This document shows, in pieces, positions 11,500 through 23,710 of a DNA stretch of 64,000 nt. Both the position numbers and the translations under genes were made by a program. This DNA comes from Adineta vaga (lineage: Eukaryota > Rotifera), in contig CP075496.1 in the NCBI GenBank assembly GCA_021613535.1, positions 186,001 through 250,000 of the forward strand, read 5' to 3'. Position 1 is the stretch's first letter. Every line of letters begins with the position of its first letter. The notes below the pieces were generated by a model that was given only the letters and a program-made list of their open reading frames with translations, was not told the DNA's origin and did not search any database.

Positions 11500-13368
11500 T
11501 GAAACATGAGGAAAAGAAACTGTTTTTTAACTAAAAAGAAGAATGTTAGTGAATAAATCGACATTGATTTACTTTGATCAAATCTTCATTTAGTTTATTG
11601 TTACGAAAGAATTTTCAAGAAAATTCAAATCACCAAAGATATTCTTCAATCAAATAAGAAAATGGAAATAATTTACTTTTAATAAAAATCAAATCAATCG
11701 AAATGAGATTGTTGAAAAAAAACGACATGAATTTTTTCTAAATTGCGTAACGTCGATACTTTTCGAAAGTGTTCTTTTTTTTAGAGTTCCAGGACAATAT
11801 TTATGTACGTGAGATAAATACGTTTTCTGATGATATTAGAAGATATTCATCTCTTCAAGATGCTTCGCTTCAACAATTTTATCAATGAAAAAATTTTGTT
11901 CGATAGGCATTTATTCACTGTTTGAATAAGATGAAAAAATATAGTTTTATCAGTTCCAGTGAAAATATTAATACATACAATAAGTTTCTTAAGTTTTATT
12001 CGGATTTTATTGTAAAAAAAGAATTGATTGTTTTATTTCGATGAGTCTCTCTTATATTTGAAAAACATCATTTTTAAACAAGTACTCTTGAATTATAGTC
12101 TTGAAGTTGAGGGTGAAGGTGAGAGAAATAAAATATTCTTACCCATATCCTCAAAATTATTTACTTGAAATGTTATTTATCGTTAATCTATACTGCTCGT
12201 TTCGATTTCTAAAATACTTATAGAAGAATAAACCATAGTAGATATTACAACGATCATCGCCAATAGATAATCGAGTATATAATCACTTGAATTCTATACT
12301 TTTAGCTACTCGAACATAACATTGTGACTAAAATAAGAAGAATTTCATCTGCTTAAACTCATCACAGATTCGTCGAGACTACCAGAATTTACACGAACAG
12401 TAGTAATTACTATCTGAATGCATTTCACAATACCTATTTCTTCTACACGGATTCGATGTTAAACAATCTTTACAATTATAATTTAATTATATCGTCTTAC
12501 TCAGTTTTTCAATAGAGATAAATGAAATATATCACAAAATACGATGAGTTCTTCTATTTGAACATATATATGTTGTTTTCCTGAATATTTTTAAAACTCT
12601 CTGTTTGTTCTTTGTCACTATGACTTTTATCTCGTTCTATAGTTTGATAGATGAGTAACAACATTAAACTGATTGTATACATATGATGATGACATTTTCT
12701 ATTCCATTCTATAATTAAATAAATATAATTTTTATGTAAAATGAAACATGAGAGAATAAAAGAGATCATCATCTAAGACTTAGATAGATATCAATAAATT
12801 AAATAGGTTTACTTTTATTTAATTGTTTAACTCGTATAATAATAATAATTGATTGAAATAAATTCATTTGTTTGTCAAATTTCGTATTGATGTTCTTTTC
12901 TTTAATCGTTGAATGAAAACATCATGATCAATAATGGCATCGTCAAAAAATATTGTTTATTAGTTTATCTTTTATATTTTGAATCATCTTTATAACAAAC
13001 ATGACAAATCTTCATCGTCTTTGTTTGACTATAAAATGTCTTTATATAAGATAATGCGAGAAATTGAATATTTACTGATTCATTTCTTAATATAATTTAA
13101 TAAAAGATTTAATGAATCGAATATAAAATAACTTTTGATCATATAATAAATGTCATTTTAAGATAAGAACAAAAGAAAAGTATTACTTTGAGAATAAATT
13201 TATGATAAATTGTTTTGTCTTTAGAGATATTATCAAAATTCTTCGTATAATATTAGTAAAGACAGAATGATAGATATAAATCATTTGTTCTGTATATGAA
13301 ATTTGTTTTTATATTGCTGTCGGATAATGAATTGATTATGCAACGAAGAACAGTATGTTTTATTTTAG
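11500..13368. other. Intergenic, very AT-rich
   Basis: Mostly poly-A/T-rich DNA with one weak foldback element at 12107-12155. Open frames here are short and of low complexity; I see no gene. Confidence 0.5.
12107..12155. repeat. TGTGGG-arm foldback element, diverged
   Basis: Left arm TTGAGGGTGAAGGTGAG and right arm ACCCATATCCTCAA around an AT-rich loop. Confidence 0.6.
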
Positions 13369-13536
13369 AAATCAGTAGAACAAAATGCAATACTCAATGC
13401 TGATGAATCAATCAGTAATGAATCTCAATGTCGATCTTTTACTGAACGTTTAGCTATGTTTTATCTTTTTATAATTATACTTTATTATATTTTGGAACCT
13501 TATCGTATAAAACATTGGATATTAGGTTTTAATTAA
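13369..13536 (+). CDS. Possible terminal exon with one membrane segment
   Basis: After a good acceptor (TTTTATTTTAG) a 55-codon open frame runs to TAA. It encodes a polar stretch with CRSFTERL followed by a hydrophobic segment (AMFYLFIIILYYILEPY). No upstream exon was found; the nearest ATG codons do not splice in frame. It could be the 3' exon of a lost gene or chance. The family was not recognised. Confidence 0.25.
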   Translation, partial: KSVEQNAILNADESISNESQCRSFTERLAMFYLFIIILYYILEPYRIKHWILGFN

Positions 13537-14041
13537 TATTTTATTTTATTTCATGATTTATGATTTTTAATGTTGTCTCACTTACATCTATTCAAATAAA
13601 AACATGATTGCTTTTCTTTATATAAGATCTTTTTTTTAATGTTACATTTGATTATGTTTTAAATAAATATTATCTTTTCTGATTACTCATCAATTAATAT
13701 ATAATCATTTGATTATATTTCAACTTATATCATAATAATAAATATTCGATAAGATCTTTTTTCTTTCTATGTGTTATTGTGATTACATGAATGAATTGAC
13801 GGCAAATGTTATACACGTATATTATTGATATATATTTGTACATTGGCATAGAATAAAATAAAAAGATTGATTGATGTAGACATGAATTTTCTATTCTTGC
13901 CTGTACATAGTTATGTTTTTATTAAGGGTGTGGGTATTACTCTTCTCTTCACCCACACCCACCTTCTCGAAGTTAGAAGGAATGCGTGGAAACTGACTAC
14001 GAAATCTTCAACATCGTGGAGTAGGATGACTGCTCAAATTT
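13537..14041. other. Intergenic with one foldback element
   Basis: AT-rich. A foldback lies at 13924-13964. The 3' end of the minus-strand EGF gene follows. Confidence 0.5.
13924..13964. repeat. TGTGGG-arm foldback element
   Basis: AAGGGTGTGGGT and ACCCACACCCACCTT around a loop of about 15 bp. A compact, well-matched copy. Confidence 0.75.
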
Positions 14042-16981
14042 TTATTTCAATAAATCATTTCTTGGAGTATCGACATACACAAAATGTACGATTGATTTTG
14101 GACGCTTTTTTCGTTGCTGATAACGTCGTCGTCTTAGATTTCTTCGATCTTTTGCTATGGGATCGATTTTAAACACATATCTCAATATATCCAATATAAC
14201 TATAGTAGAGATTAAACTAACAATAGCTGTTATGGCGATGTATCCAAAAGCTTTTTTAACGATAGTTTTAATAACAAGTTTTGTACTTTGAACTTCGCAA
14301 AATCGACCGGTAAAATCAGCAGCTGTACATTCACATGTGAAATTTAGTAACATCGAACGACATTGTCCATTATTTTGGCAAGTAATATTTTGACAATAAT
14401 CGATCTTCGATTCACAATGAAGACCTTCATAACTAGAATGACATTCACATTGAAATGTTGTAGGACTAGTTTCATTACAAAAACCATGATTAAGACAAGT
14501 CCACGGTTGACAAGGACGAATATCAATCTCACAATTTGAACCGATAAAACCTTGAATACACATGCATATATATGAAGACGGCGAGAGATTAGTACATGAG
14601 CCACTATTGAGGCATGGATTCGTCATTTGACAAAGATCGGTAGTAACATTACAAATGAGACCGATGTTGCCATTGGAACATGTCGGAAGATACAAAATCG
14701 ACGGCTGAGAAGCTGGTGCGGTTTGAACTAATTCAGTACTGATTTCAGTGGTTGGAGACGAAGTAGGTGATACTTCACTTGTATTTTGATTATCAATTGA
14801 AGTAGTAGGTATAGTGCTTTGTTCAGTCGAGAAAAGTAGCTGTGAAAGACTCTGTCGACAAGTAACTTGAAAATTCGGAAATAGATTAGAGGAAAGATAA
14901 TACGTGATATTTGATCCTATTTGCCGACGCGTGGCGTTAACTGTCCGTGACATATCGATCGTCGTCAGATTTCTATTGAAAAAACAATCTAATGGACAAT
15001 TGTAAAGAATTGCATTTGTTGTAATATTGCTTTTCGTAAAATTAGATGGTCCCAAACATTCGAGATTAAAAGATGAATTGAGAACTGCAGTGCAATTATA
15101 CATATTAATAATACTGAAATCAGATGGAATGGTCGAATTGCTTTTGATTGTCATATTCAACAATTGGTATGGAGTTTGTGACGCTATATGACAAAATAAG
15201 AAAATATCCGCAATATTGAAGATTTAATGTGCAAACTGATGGTGATGATATACCTTTTCCACATGCACAACAATTGACTTCTGGGAAATTGTATCTTTTT
15301 CCTAACGTCCACTGACTACCTGGAGTAAAAGTTCCACCTGTACACCATTTGTAAATAATTTCATATTCGAAACAAGTAAATCCCTTCCCAGTAGGACTTC
15401 CAGAGTATTTATTTGCCCAATCGGGTGTATCAACACAATCTATAGTTAACAAAATCAAAACATATAATACATTAGATTATAGTTTAATCAAATATACATA
15501 CTTGCTGGTATGTATCGATCTGTAGTTATTGTTGTTGTTAAATATTGAGTAAAATCATGTCGACATAACATAGAAATATTTGATGGTACTTGCATGCTTT
15601 TACACGCAAAATTGAAATCACTTGTTGTCCAATTTGTAAAATATACCAAATAATTATCTTGAGGAATTCTAATAGCATATGCTACGGATGAATTCGTTCT
15701 ATCTATAACTAATGTACAATTGAATGCGTTGAAATCATCAGCAGCAATTGTTTCAGTCAGTATGACTGGATTTGTCAATAATTTACATGTCATATTACAT
15801 GTAAGACTATTCCCGTATGTATCAATACAGAGAACATTGGTACCATTCGTATTCTCTGTTAACTCCGGAACAACTTTTGTTGATGTGTATCCTGACGATG
15901 GAACAAACCATAACGGCCATCCTAAATATACTGTCAACATTGTAAAGATGTTCATTATAGTTTAGATTTTACCTTTGCCACAACCGCAACAATTAAACTC
16001 TGGGTAACTGTAATAGGACCCCAGTGTCCATTTATAATTCGCAGTAAACGTTCCTCTATAACACCATGCATAAGTGATTTCATAATGAGAGCAATTGTAT
16101 CCGATATGCGTAGGCTTTGTATTAGTATTATTGTTTGTCCACAGTGGCGTATTCTGACAATCTAAAAAAGATGCAAATTTATTCAAAGAAAATTCATACA
16201 TGTAAAAATACATACGTGATGATACACATTTATATGTAGTTGTTGATGGTAAACATTGAACGGAATCATGTCGACATATCATTGAAGAATTCTCTGGTAA
16301 CGGTGAATTAAAACATGAAAAATTGTATTCATCACTTGTCCAATTCGTAAAAAAGACTAAATAACTATCTTCAGAAATGTCCAAAGTATATGTCAATGAG
16401 TTGTTCGTTGTCTGAACAATCAATGTACAATTAAACGAATCAAAATTATTGTCGGTTATATTTGTCAATGATATAATTGGATCTATCCATATTTTACACG
16501 TCATATTACATACATCAGAATTGCCAAGAGGATCAATACATTTCATATTACTAACACTCGAATTTTCGAGATTTGTTGTTTGTTTAGGAATCGCTTTGAG
16601 AGCTGCATGACCATCTGTTGGTAGAAACCATATTGGCCATCCTAAACACATGTTATAAACCCCGATGATCGAGAAAATCTGAATGTACCTTTTCCACAAC
16701 CACAACAGTTAAATTCAGGATAGCGAAAAGTATTGCCTCCTGTCCAATAGCCGTTCGATCCAAAGTAATCATCAGCGCACCATGATCGATTAGACTGATA
16801 GTCAGTACAAAGAAAACCATGACCATTTATCCAATCGGCAGTATCATTGCACATAGTCGCGTTCGATACTCTACGAACGAAATCATTTTGTTCATAAAAA
16901 TGAAGAAAAAAAAATACAATTTACGTACATAATCGATGGAAAGATCAAACCGATAATGATTAATGGATATTTTAAGAACAT
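14042..16981 (-). CDS. EGF-repeat transmembrane protein with repeated CCxCGKG modules
   Basis: Seven exons (16981-16929, 16870-16689, 16641-16216, 16161-15973, 15921-15502, 15439-15254, 15183-14042) give 865 aa. A signal peptide (PLIIIGLIFPSIM) is followed by alternating units: a short Cys module ending YPEFNCCGCGKG, present three times, and a longer module beginning GWPxWFxP with conserved CNMTCK and MxCRHD motifs. Exon borders coincide with the modules, which suggests exon-shuffled duplication. Many NxS/T sites are present. Near the C-terminus lie three EGF domains (CLNSGSCTNLSPSSYICMC and relatives), then a membrane helix (AITAIVSLISTIVILDIL) and a basic cytoplasmic tail rich in Arg. Topology is that of a type I surface receptor or adhesion protein. 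Ligand and function are unknown. Confidence 0.85.
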
Positions 16982-17430
16982 TATTTGAGATTTTTCTCTG
17001 ACGCAGAATAGTCGTTTAGTGTTAAAATAAAATAAAACTAACAATTTTAAAGTATATACTATCACCCTAGATTGAGGATATAGTTTGCTTTTCTATTTCA
17101 TTATTTGAAGAATGTTTAACATAGAAAAATCAGTCCAACAAATCACATTATATACGGAATAAATCATTTAAAACATCGTCGAAGTAATACTAATGATTGT
17201 TTTTCTTCAGAATTTTGATAAATATTTGCAAGTTTACAATTTCTTTCATATAAAATAAATGCAAACGTCATTCAATAACCTAAATAATAGATACAACCTT
17301 AATTTCAGACGATTTTTTGTTTTGATATTCACCGAGGTGTACTGATTTTAACAAATGTTTTTGCATAAACATATTCCGCCGTCTCCAACTTTGAGAACCA
17401 TTGTTCGAAAGTAAAATAACTCCGAATACA
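16982..17430. other. Intergenic
   Basis: AT-rich and without supported exons; lies between the EGF gene start and the transposase relic. Confidence 0.5.
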
Positions 17431-17890
17431 CTATATGATGCATGTTGTCGTCATTTTTCTTCTAATAAAGTATCTTCTGGTGATGCTTTTTCAACATCAG
17501 GATTCAACAGATGAAAAAAAAGCTTTGGAAAGAAATGAAGGTTTAATGAAACACGCTTCAGCACAATTCCATTCATTTAGCAACCAAAAACTATGAGTTT
17601 TAGATACTACGAGCAAAGCTCGTTATATAAGTCATGATATTCAAAATGAATTGATCCATATAATGAGTACTCAGATTCGTAAAAATATTTCATCTCTAGT
17701 AATCCATATTTAATTCCTTATAAATTATATTTTTCCAGTTGAATAAATGAATGTAAAGAAATAAATGGTGGAAAACAATTACGTATTATTATTTGATTTG
17801 TTTGTAATCTGAATAATCTTAGAATTGATGCTTCAAATGTTGTGAAGGAATATTTTCTTGGTTTTGTTGTGTTCCTTGTTATAGAACATC
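17431..17890 (+). mobile_element. Relic of a hAT-like transposase (TTF zinc finger / DUF4371 type)
   Basis: Broken reading frames keep several landmarks of TTF-finger transposase-derived proteins in the correct order: an ACCRHFSSN-type finger, GFNR, LMKHASAQFHSFS, then ARYISHDIQNELIHIM and later VVKEYFLGFV. Stop codons (for example TGA after GFNR and after FSNQKL) and missing segments show it is dead. No terminal repeats were found, so the element ends are unknown. Confidence 0.6.
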
Positions 17891-18623
17891 AGTTATGTCT
17901 GTTTGTCATTAAGGCTTTCAAGTTTTTCGAAGAAAATATATAACAAAAAATATTTACCTATTCATTGTTCTACATATCGTACCTCATTCATCCTACATCA
18001 CTTATTTTGGATTAATAAAAATTGTGAGTGATCATTTAACAAGTAAGATTTCTATTTCAATTCTAAAACTTTGGAAATATTTTTGGGTGATGATTTTTTC
18101 TCAATGACATAAAAAAAACACTTTATTTTGAAACCATAAGATTATTTTTCCTTGGGAATAGTATATTGACACCTACACCTTGAAGAAGAGAAAGGTAAAT
18201 TTCTATGCTTCATTGCACGTTCGTACTTTTCCGTACTTTTCGATATTATTTAGTTTCTATGTTTATTCGAAGCATAGAAATCACGTTTTCATCCTTGAAT
18301 AATATAAACTACGTAATTAATCCTTATCGCAAAAGTCTGAAGAAAACAATGAGTTCGCTTCGTACATCTTCACTATTGAGATTCACAATTGGCAAGTATA
18401 ATTTTTATCTAACAGTAACTATATAGAAGAGCAAAACTTGTCCGATAGTATATACGTGCATTTTAAAACCTTTCATTTTATAAAGATCTAATTCAAAAAA
18501 TTCTGTTGATAAACTTTACGATGTTTTGAAATAAATCACGGCGAATATGAATTTATTTAAAAGTAGTATGATTAAAATAAAGAAATGTAAAAAGTTAGAT
18601 AGTTTATAGAGATATGTGATGGA
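17891..18623. other. Intergenic
   Basis: No supported gene. A half-arm CACCTACACCTTGAAG near 18170 resembles one side of the foldback family. Confidence 0.45.
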
Positions 18624-19835
18624 TTAAGGTAAGTCCCATTCACTTTTGTTAGATGAACGACGACGACGACTTAATCCAGTATCTTCTTTTGGTATAATGT
18701 AATTGTAACCATACTTATTACCCTTATCCAAACGACCATAGATCTTCCATTCCCAAGGATATACACCCTTGTTACAAGTTAATCCAACATTTGTATAACC
18801 AGGTTCGCATTCTTTCAAACAATCTTCAGATGCTTCATCATCACCTGCTAAACATTCAGATTGATAACAACCAGCACTTGCTACTTTATATGTTGGACTT
18901 CCTGAACAAGCACGTTCGTAATCCGAATCGAACGGACTCTGTGTAGTTGGATGAGTCTTAATGCCATCGGGACCCCAAGAAAAACCTCCTTTCTTATCAG
19001 CAGCCATCCAAGCTTCATCATCACTATCAAAACTAACGAGATTGTCCCAAGTGTGCATATAATCAGCGCTTGTTTTTGGATTACGAAAGTCAGCATAATA
19101 AGCACAATTACCAGCACCGGCTGGACCAACAGAATTTTTATCATGATAAGAGCCATGAGCAATTTTCCCCACGTAGATGACTGGATGATCACCAGCACTG
19201 TCGAAACCGCGAGAACCAGCGCAACGTCCTGTACCTGAAGGAGTACAGGGAGCATCCCGTGGACCTGAGATACGTGTGTAATGACCATCGTGTTGGAAAA
19301 GAGTAACAGCAGCCACTTTACTGTTATCTTCAGTGAGAATAACCATAATATGTTCCCAATCTCCATTATGTGCCCCTTCACCATCGTAACATGGATGTTG
19401 ATAACCATAAAACCACCAATACAGAATGCGAATTTGTTTTCCATCATTACGAAGCCTATAATAGGTTGGAATGCTTCCATTACTTATTGTTTTTATTTCT
19501 GTATTTTCTTTTCGAAAGGAGCTTGACGTATCTTTCTTCATGGCATCGTAATATGTTTGAACTGACATTGGGTATCCCTTTGCAGCGCGGTCAAAACGAA
19601 GTTCTGGCGCAAATTTTTCTACATATGCACGATATTGTGCTTGTACAGCATTTCCGTCCACGCCGTCTTTTGGTTTAATGTCTAGATTGATCTTGATCGA
19701 TTTTTTAAGGTAAGCCATACGACGATTATATTGAAGTTCTTCTTCTGAACTTTCATCCGAGTCAATACCAATTGATTTTACAACCAAAAACTGCCATACA
19801 CAAATAAGCACAATGGTGAAAACTAATACATTCAT
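18624..19835 (-). CDS. Secreted Vps62/NPP1-like protein
   Basis: A single-exon 403-aa frame from ATG at 19835. The N-terminus is a clear signal peptide (VLVFTIVLICVWQFLVV). The central region has FAPELRFD, a YWWFYGYQHPC strand and HNGDWEHIMVILT, followed by QHDGHYTRI and HPVIYVGKIAHGSYH. The GDWEH core with downstream HPxVYxAxxxHG is the hallmark of the Vps62/DUF946 group and recalls the GHRHDWE heptapeptide of NPP1-like proteins. A Cys-rich C-terminal segment (CLAGDDEASEDCLKECEPGY) and a basic end (SRRRR) follow. The biochemical activity of such animal proteins is not known to me. Lack of introns in an intron-rich neighbourhood is compatible with horizontal origin, but is not proof. Confidence 0.75.
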   Translation of the reverse strand: MNVLVFTIVLICVWQFLVVKSIGIDSDESSEEELQYNRRMAYLKKSIKINLDIKPKDGVDGNAVQAQYRAYVEKFAPELRFDRAAKGYPMSVQTYYDAMKKDTSSSFRKENTEIKTISNGSIPTYYRLRNDGKQIRILYWWFYGYQHPCYDGEGAHNGDWEHIMVILTEDNSKVAAVTLFQHDGHYTRISGPRDAPCTPSGTGRCAGSRGFDSAGDHPVIYVGKIAHGSYHDKNSVGPAGAGNCAYYADFRNPKTSADYMHTWDNLVSFDSDDEAWMAADKKGGFSWGPDGIKTHPTTQSPFDSDYERACSGSPTYKVASAGCYQSECLAGDDEASEDCLKECEPGYTNVGLTCNKGVYPWEWKIYGRLDKGNKYGYNYIIPKEDTGLSRRRRSSNKSEWDLP

Positions 19836-20266
19836 TTGAAGATTTTGTTTTAGAATATGAGTGAATGTAGGTGAAGCTATATTAATGCTCTATATATATG
19901 ATCATAATTGTACGGTGTTATTCATATCGATGATAAACACAAACACAAAAAACAAACTTGTTTTTTTAATATTTTTGCGTTGGAGAGAAAATACTTTAGA
20001 ACGTACTAAGTACGTTTATGCTTTATCCATTAGTACGTACTAAAAAATACTACCTTGGATGCATAATTACTCTTTGATGTTCTCCTTCGTTTGACCTGTC
20101 GTACATTTTACCTTGAAATATAAATAAACAATCTATTTTTGTTGATATAGAAGATTTTGATGATATATTTTTTGAATTTATTTCTTTCTTGATTAGTTAT
20201 TCAGAGCAATCAGTGTTGACTCGATTTCTTATAAGAATAATTATATTAATGAACACATTTTTCTGT
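19836..20266. other. Intergenic
   Basis: Holds a perfect 14-bp palindrome TTAGTACGTACTAA at 20030-20043 and a related ACGTACTAAGTACGT about 30 bp upstream. No gene. Confidence 0.5.
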
Positions 20267-22824
20267 TTAAATATCGAGTTTTACAATCATGTCTAGTGCC
20301 AAGACCTTTTCTTGTATAGTTTGTATATCTAAGTAAACCCATGAAAATTCACGAATTTCATTATACAAATTGAAAGCATCTTGTAACTGAGTACGAGCCA
20401 AATCATTCTTATTGAATGCTAAATTTATCTTTGCTAAACGTTTATTATGTATGGCTAAAATTTCCTTCTTACGAGCAATTTCATAATGTTCATCTACACC
20501 TATGACATATTTTCCAAGATCTCGATCATAAATATGGGTTCGAATAGGTAATTTCATAACATAATCGTGTAATGTACATTGATAATGAATTGCTAATTCA
20601 TAATTCGGTTGATAGTGTGTATAAAGTGTAATTAAATATCGATAAATATTTTCAATTTCATAAGCACCTGTGTATTGACGTATACCATTAGTTAATTGTT
20701 GATATAATCGAACAAGTTTTTCATATATTGAAACTCCTTTATCAAATTCATGATGAATAATATATAATCGAGCAATTTCTCGTAAAATTTTATACATCGA
20801 ATAATCTTCTGTTTCAAAGGTATCTGATATATTTTTAATACAGAGTTCATAATATTCAATACTTTTTAAACCATAATAATAATTTATATTATCATTATTT
20901 ACATTCATTTTACAATCATATAGATAAGCTAATTGTTTATATATCTTAATTTTCTCATAAATTGTACTTGTAGATCGTTCAAGAGCTGAATGATAAAAAT
21001 GAATTGCTAAATCATAATATTTATTAGACATAATTAAATCTTTCATATAAAAATCATAACAAACAGCCATATCAGAATAAATTTTTGCAATATTTCTAAG
21101 ACAATCTAATTCTTCATCATCAATATAATTTATCAATGCTAAATCATAATCATTTGAATGAATTTGATGATAAATTGCAAATGTACGATATTGAATTGCA
21201 GATATCCATTGATTATCAAATGGATACATCAATAATAATTCTTCAAATATAATATTTAATTCATCTATTGAAATATCAATCATGTCATTAAGTGTTGTTT
21301 TTGGAAGTAAATTAATACAATTCTTTAATGTTCGTTTATCATTTGCTATTTTTAAATGTGTTTCATAATCTTTAAAACTTCCTTCAAGTGTTAATTTCAT
21401 AATCCATAGATTTTCATCTAATTTATAAGTTATTTCTTTAGTATTAACTTTAAATGATGTTCCAATCATAAATAAAACTTCGGATTCAATTGGAAATTGA
21501 CTAAGATGTGATATATCTGTAAACGGATGATAGGATTTTGTTTGTAGATCAATTTCAATTTCAAATAAAACATTTTGTATGTCATCATTTGGACGTGTTT
21601 GTTCATTCAAGTAAATCAATGCACAATCACGTTTTAATGTTGTTGAAAATAAACTTTTATTTACAAGTAGATCATAAACAGCTACCGTATCGTTCTTAAT
21701 TCTTTCAATTTCAGATTTTGAAATAAGTTGACCACGATAGACAATCAACTTCGAAGTTTCTGAATTGATTCGTCTAAAATTATCATTTTCTTTAACGAGT
21801 TGTTGATATATATCTTGGAGAAAAAAACCATAGAGAAATAATAATTTAACATTTTGTTGTCGAAGTGCATTATTGAGTGAACGATAGAGAAATGTATCTT
21901 TTGTATACCATTGTATAGCATTTTCTGCTTTGTAATTCTTATTAAAATCGTCAAGAACTTTTAATTGTACGTCTTGATCTGCATAATATTTTTTTAATTC
22001 TTCAATTAATCGTTGACGACTCAAATCAGGATATTGAAGATGACACCAAAAATCAATTAAACTAATCCAAGATGATGAAAAATAGATTGTACTAGTCTGT
22101 TTCAATTCAGCTAAATTATAATTTTGTTTTTCCAAATGTAAATGTTGTTCAACATCATACGAAAGATCATTAATTAATTCACTATCATTTGTATATATTG
22201 TTTCTTTTACCTATACGATTTGATGAGAAATGAATGTTTCTTAAGAAAATTAAGAACTATAAGACAAATACTCAAATATATATACTTTGTAATGTATATC
22301 GATTCACTTTTTTTGTTATTTCATCAGTTAGTTCTACGATCTGATAGAAATCTATGCGAACTTTGAGATAAAATAGTTCATTTATACTAATCATCTTCTC
22401 TAATAGACTGAGATCTTTCAGATAATTTAAATTTAAAACCTGTCAAGTGACTTACTCTAGAATTAGATGATGTCCAAATCAACTTGGAATCTGTAATATC
22501 ATTTACAAAATCAAAAACATAAATCTTTGAAATAGATTTATGGTTTTGAAGTTTTTAAGTTAAATTTGGAAAGAATTCTCGAGAAAAAACCATAAATGTT
22601 GTAGTATTTTTTGTCTGATCAATATATTCAAGACATTTGTCAACTGTTGAGAATAATTTTGTATAATCAATAATTCGACGTAAATCTTTTATTGATGGAA
22701 TAATTGATGTATTAATACATAACCAGACTAATTGATGTGATTCAATATTTATAAATTCACGATCGAGTAAGAATGGACGAGATGATCGTTGAATATCCTG
22801 ATTATTTTCAAATTTTGTTTTCAT
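20267..22824 (-). CDS. ART - TPR protein with lesions at its 5' end
   Basis: The main exon (22210-20267) encodes an ADP-ribosyltransferase domain then a long TPR array. Counting from codon 22135: IVYRGQ (Arg134), SLFSTT (161-166) and IESEVLFMIG (E217-x-E219) make an intact R-S-ExE triad. TPR-like helices (YDLAIHFYHSALERS, GVSIYEKLVRLYQQL) run to the C-terminus. The first exon begins at ATG 22824 and encodes the usual N-terminal module, but it meets TAA at 22557-22555; the same frame continues with homologous-looking residues (SISKIYVFDF). A further coding segment (ELFYLKVRIDFYQIVELTDE) at about 22445-22280 is in another frame and leads to an intron ending at 22211. Either the 5' part is damaged or introns are unusual. 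The ART and TPR parts look intact. Confidence 0.7.
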
Positions 22825-23354
22825 AATTCTAGTTGGAGAAAATAGGATTCGTGATTCAGAAATGGATTTTTATATTTTACAGATAAAATAAGAAAGATTG
22901 CAGCACGTGTTCTATCTTATATCGTCTTTTCAGTGAATATAAGATGTTTTTTTCCTTTTATATATTATATCAGAAGAGTATAGTGTGTGTGTACGTGCTA
23001 TGAATATCAAACTATCACGATTCGGGTTTATATTTTGTGATGATTTTCGATGAAAGAGATGTATGCGTTGATGAAACGACGCGTTGATTTATTTCTTCCT
23101 CTTAAATCGCATCGTTCTGATACAAAACACAAGCTTCTATACTCTTTCGTCAAACAGAAGAATAGGAAAGATAATACCAAAGTACATCAATATGTACTGA
23201 AGTAAAGACATAAGAAGAAACGAAAAGATAAATAGCATGCACACAGCGCATATATTTCTAGAAAACATTTTGATAATTTTCATAAGTAGGAAATATTCTT
23301 TAATCAAACAAAGGATATGTTTCAGATAAATTAAGTATCACAACGCAGACTTCG

Positions 23355-23399
23355 ATGTGGGTGTGGGTGGATGTCTTTTCTTTACCTTACACATCCACC
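23355..23399. repeat. TGTGGG-arm foldback element
   Basis: GATGTGGGTGTGGGTGGATGT on the left, ACATCCACC on the right. Confidence 0.7.
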
Positions 23400-23651
23400 G
23401 AAAATATTAAAATAACATACTCAAGAACTTTTCAATTGATTGAATGTTACAAATTAATCGTTTTGAATTTTTCGAAATTATTCTAGAATAACAAAATTTC
23501 AAAACTTACGTTAGTTTAATTTTGTCTAAATATCAACTTTTCATGAGCAAAAATTGTTTCCATTAAAACTAGGCCATGCCCAATTTCATTGTATGATGTT
23601 GCTGACGAGAAATAAATACACATATTAGATCCCACCGATTGTTAAAAAATT

Positions 23652-23710
23652 TGAGGATGAATATTGGGGTGGGATAAATTTCTATTTTATCTACCCACAC
23701 CCATACACTC
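23652..23710. repeat. TGTGGG-arm foldback element, diverged
   Basis: TGAGGATGAATATTGGGGTGGG on the left is degraded; the right arm CTACCCACACCCATACACTC is better kept. Confidence 0.5.

Noticed and set aside
12554-12772. Minus-strand frame of 72 residues in AT-rich DNA
   Set aside because: Low-complexity composition, no splice context and no motif.
18881-19678. Several open frames overlapping the Vps62/NPP1-like gene on both strands
   Set aside because: Shadows of the 403-aa gene; compositions are hydrophobic or Ser-rich by frame accident.
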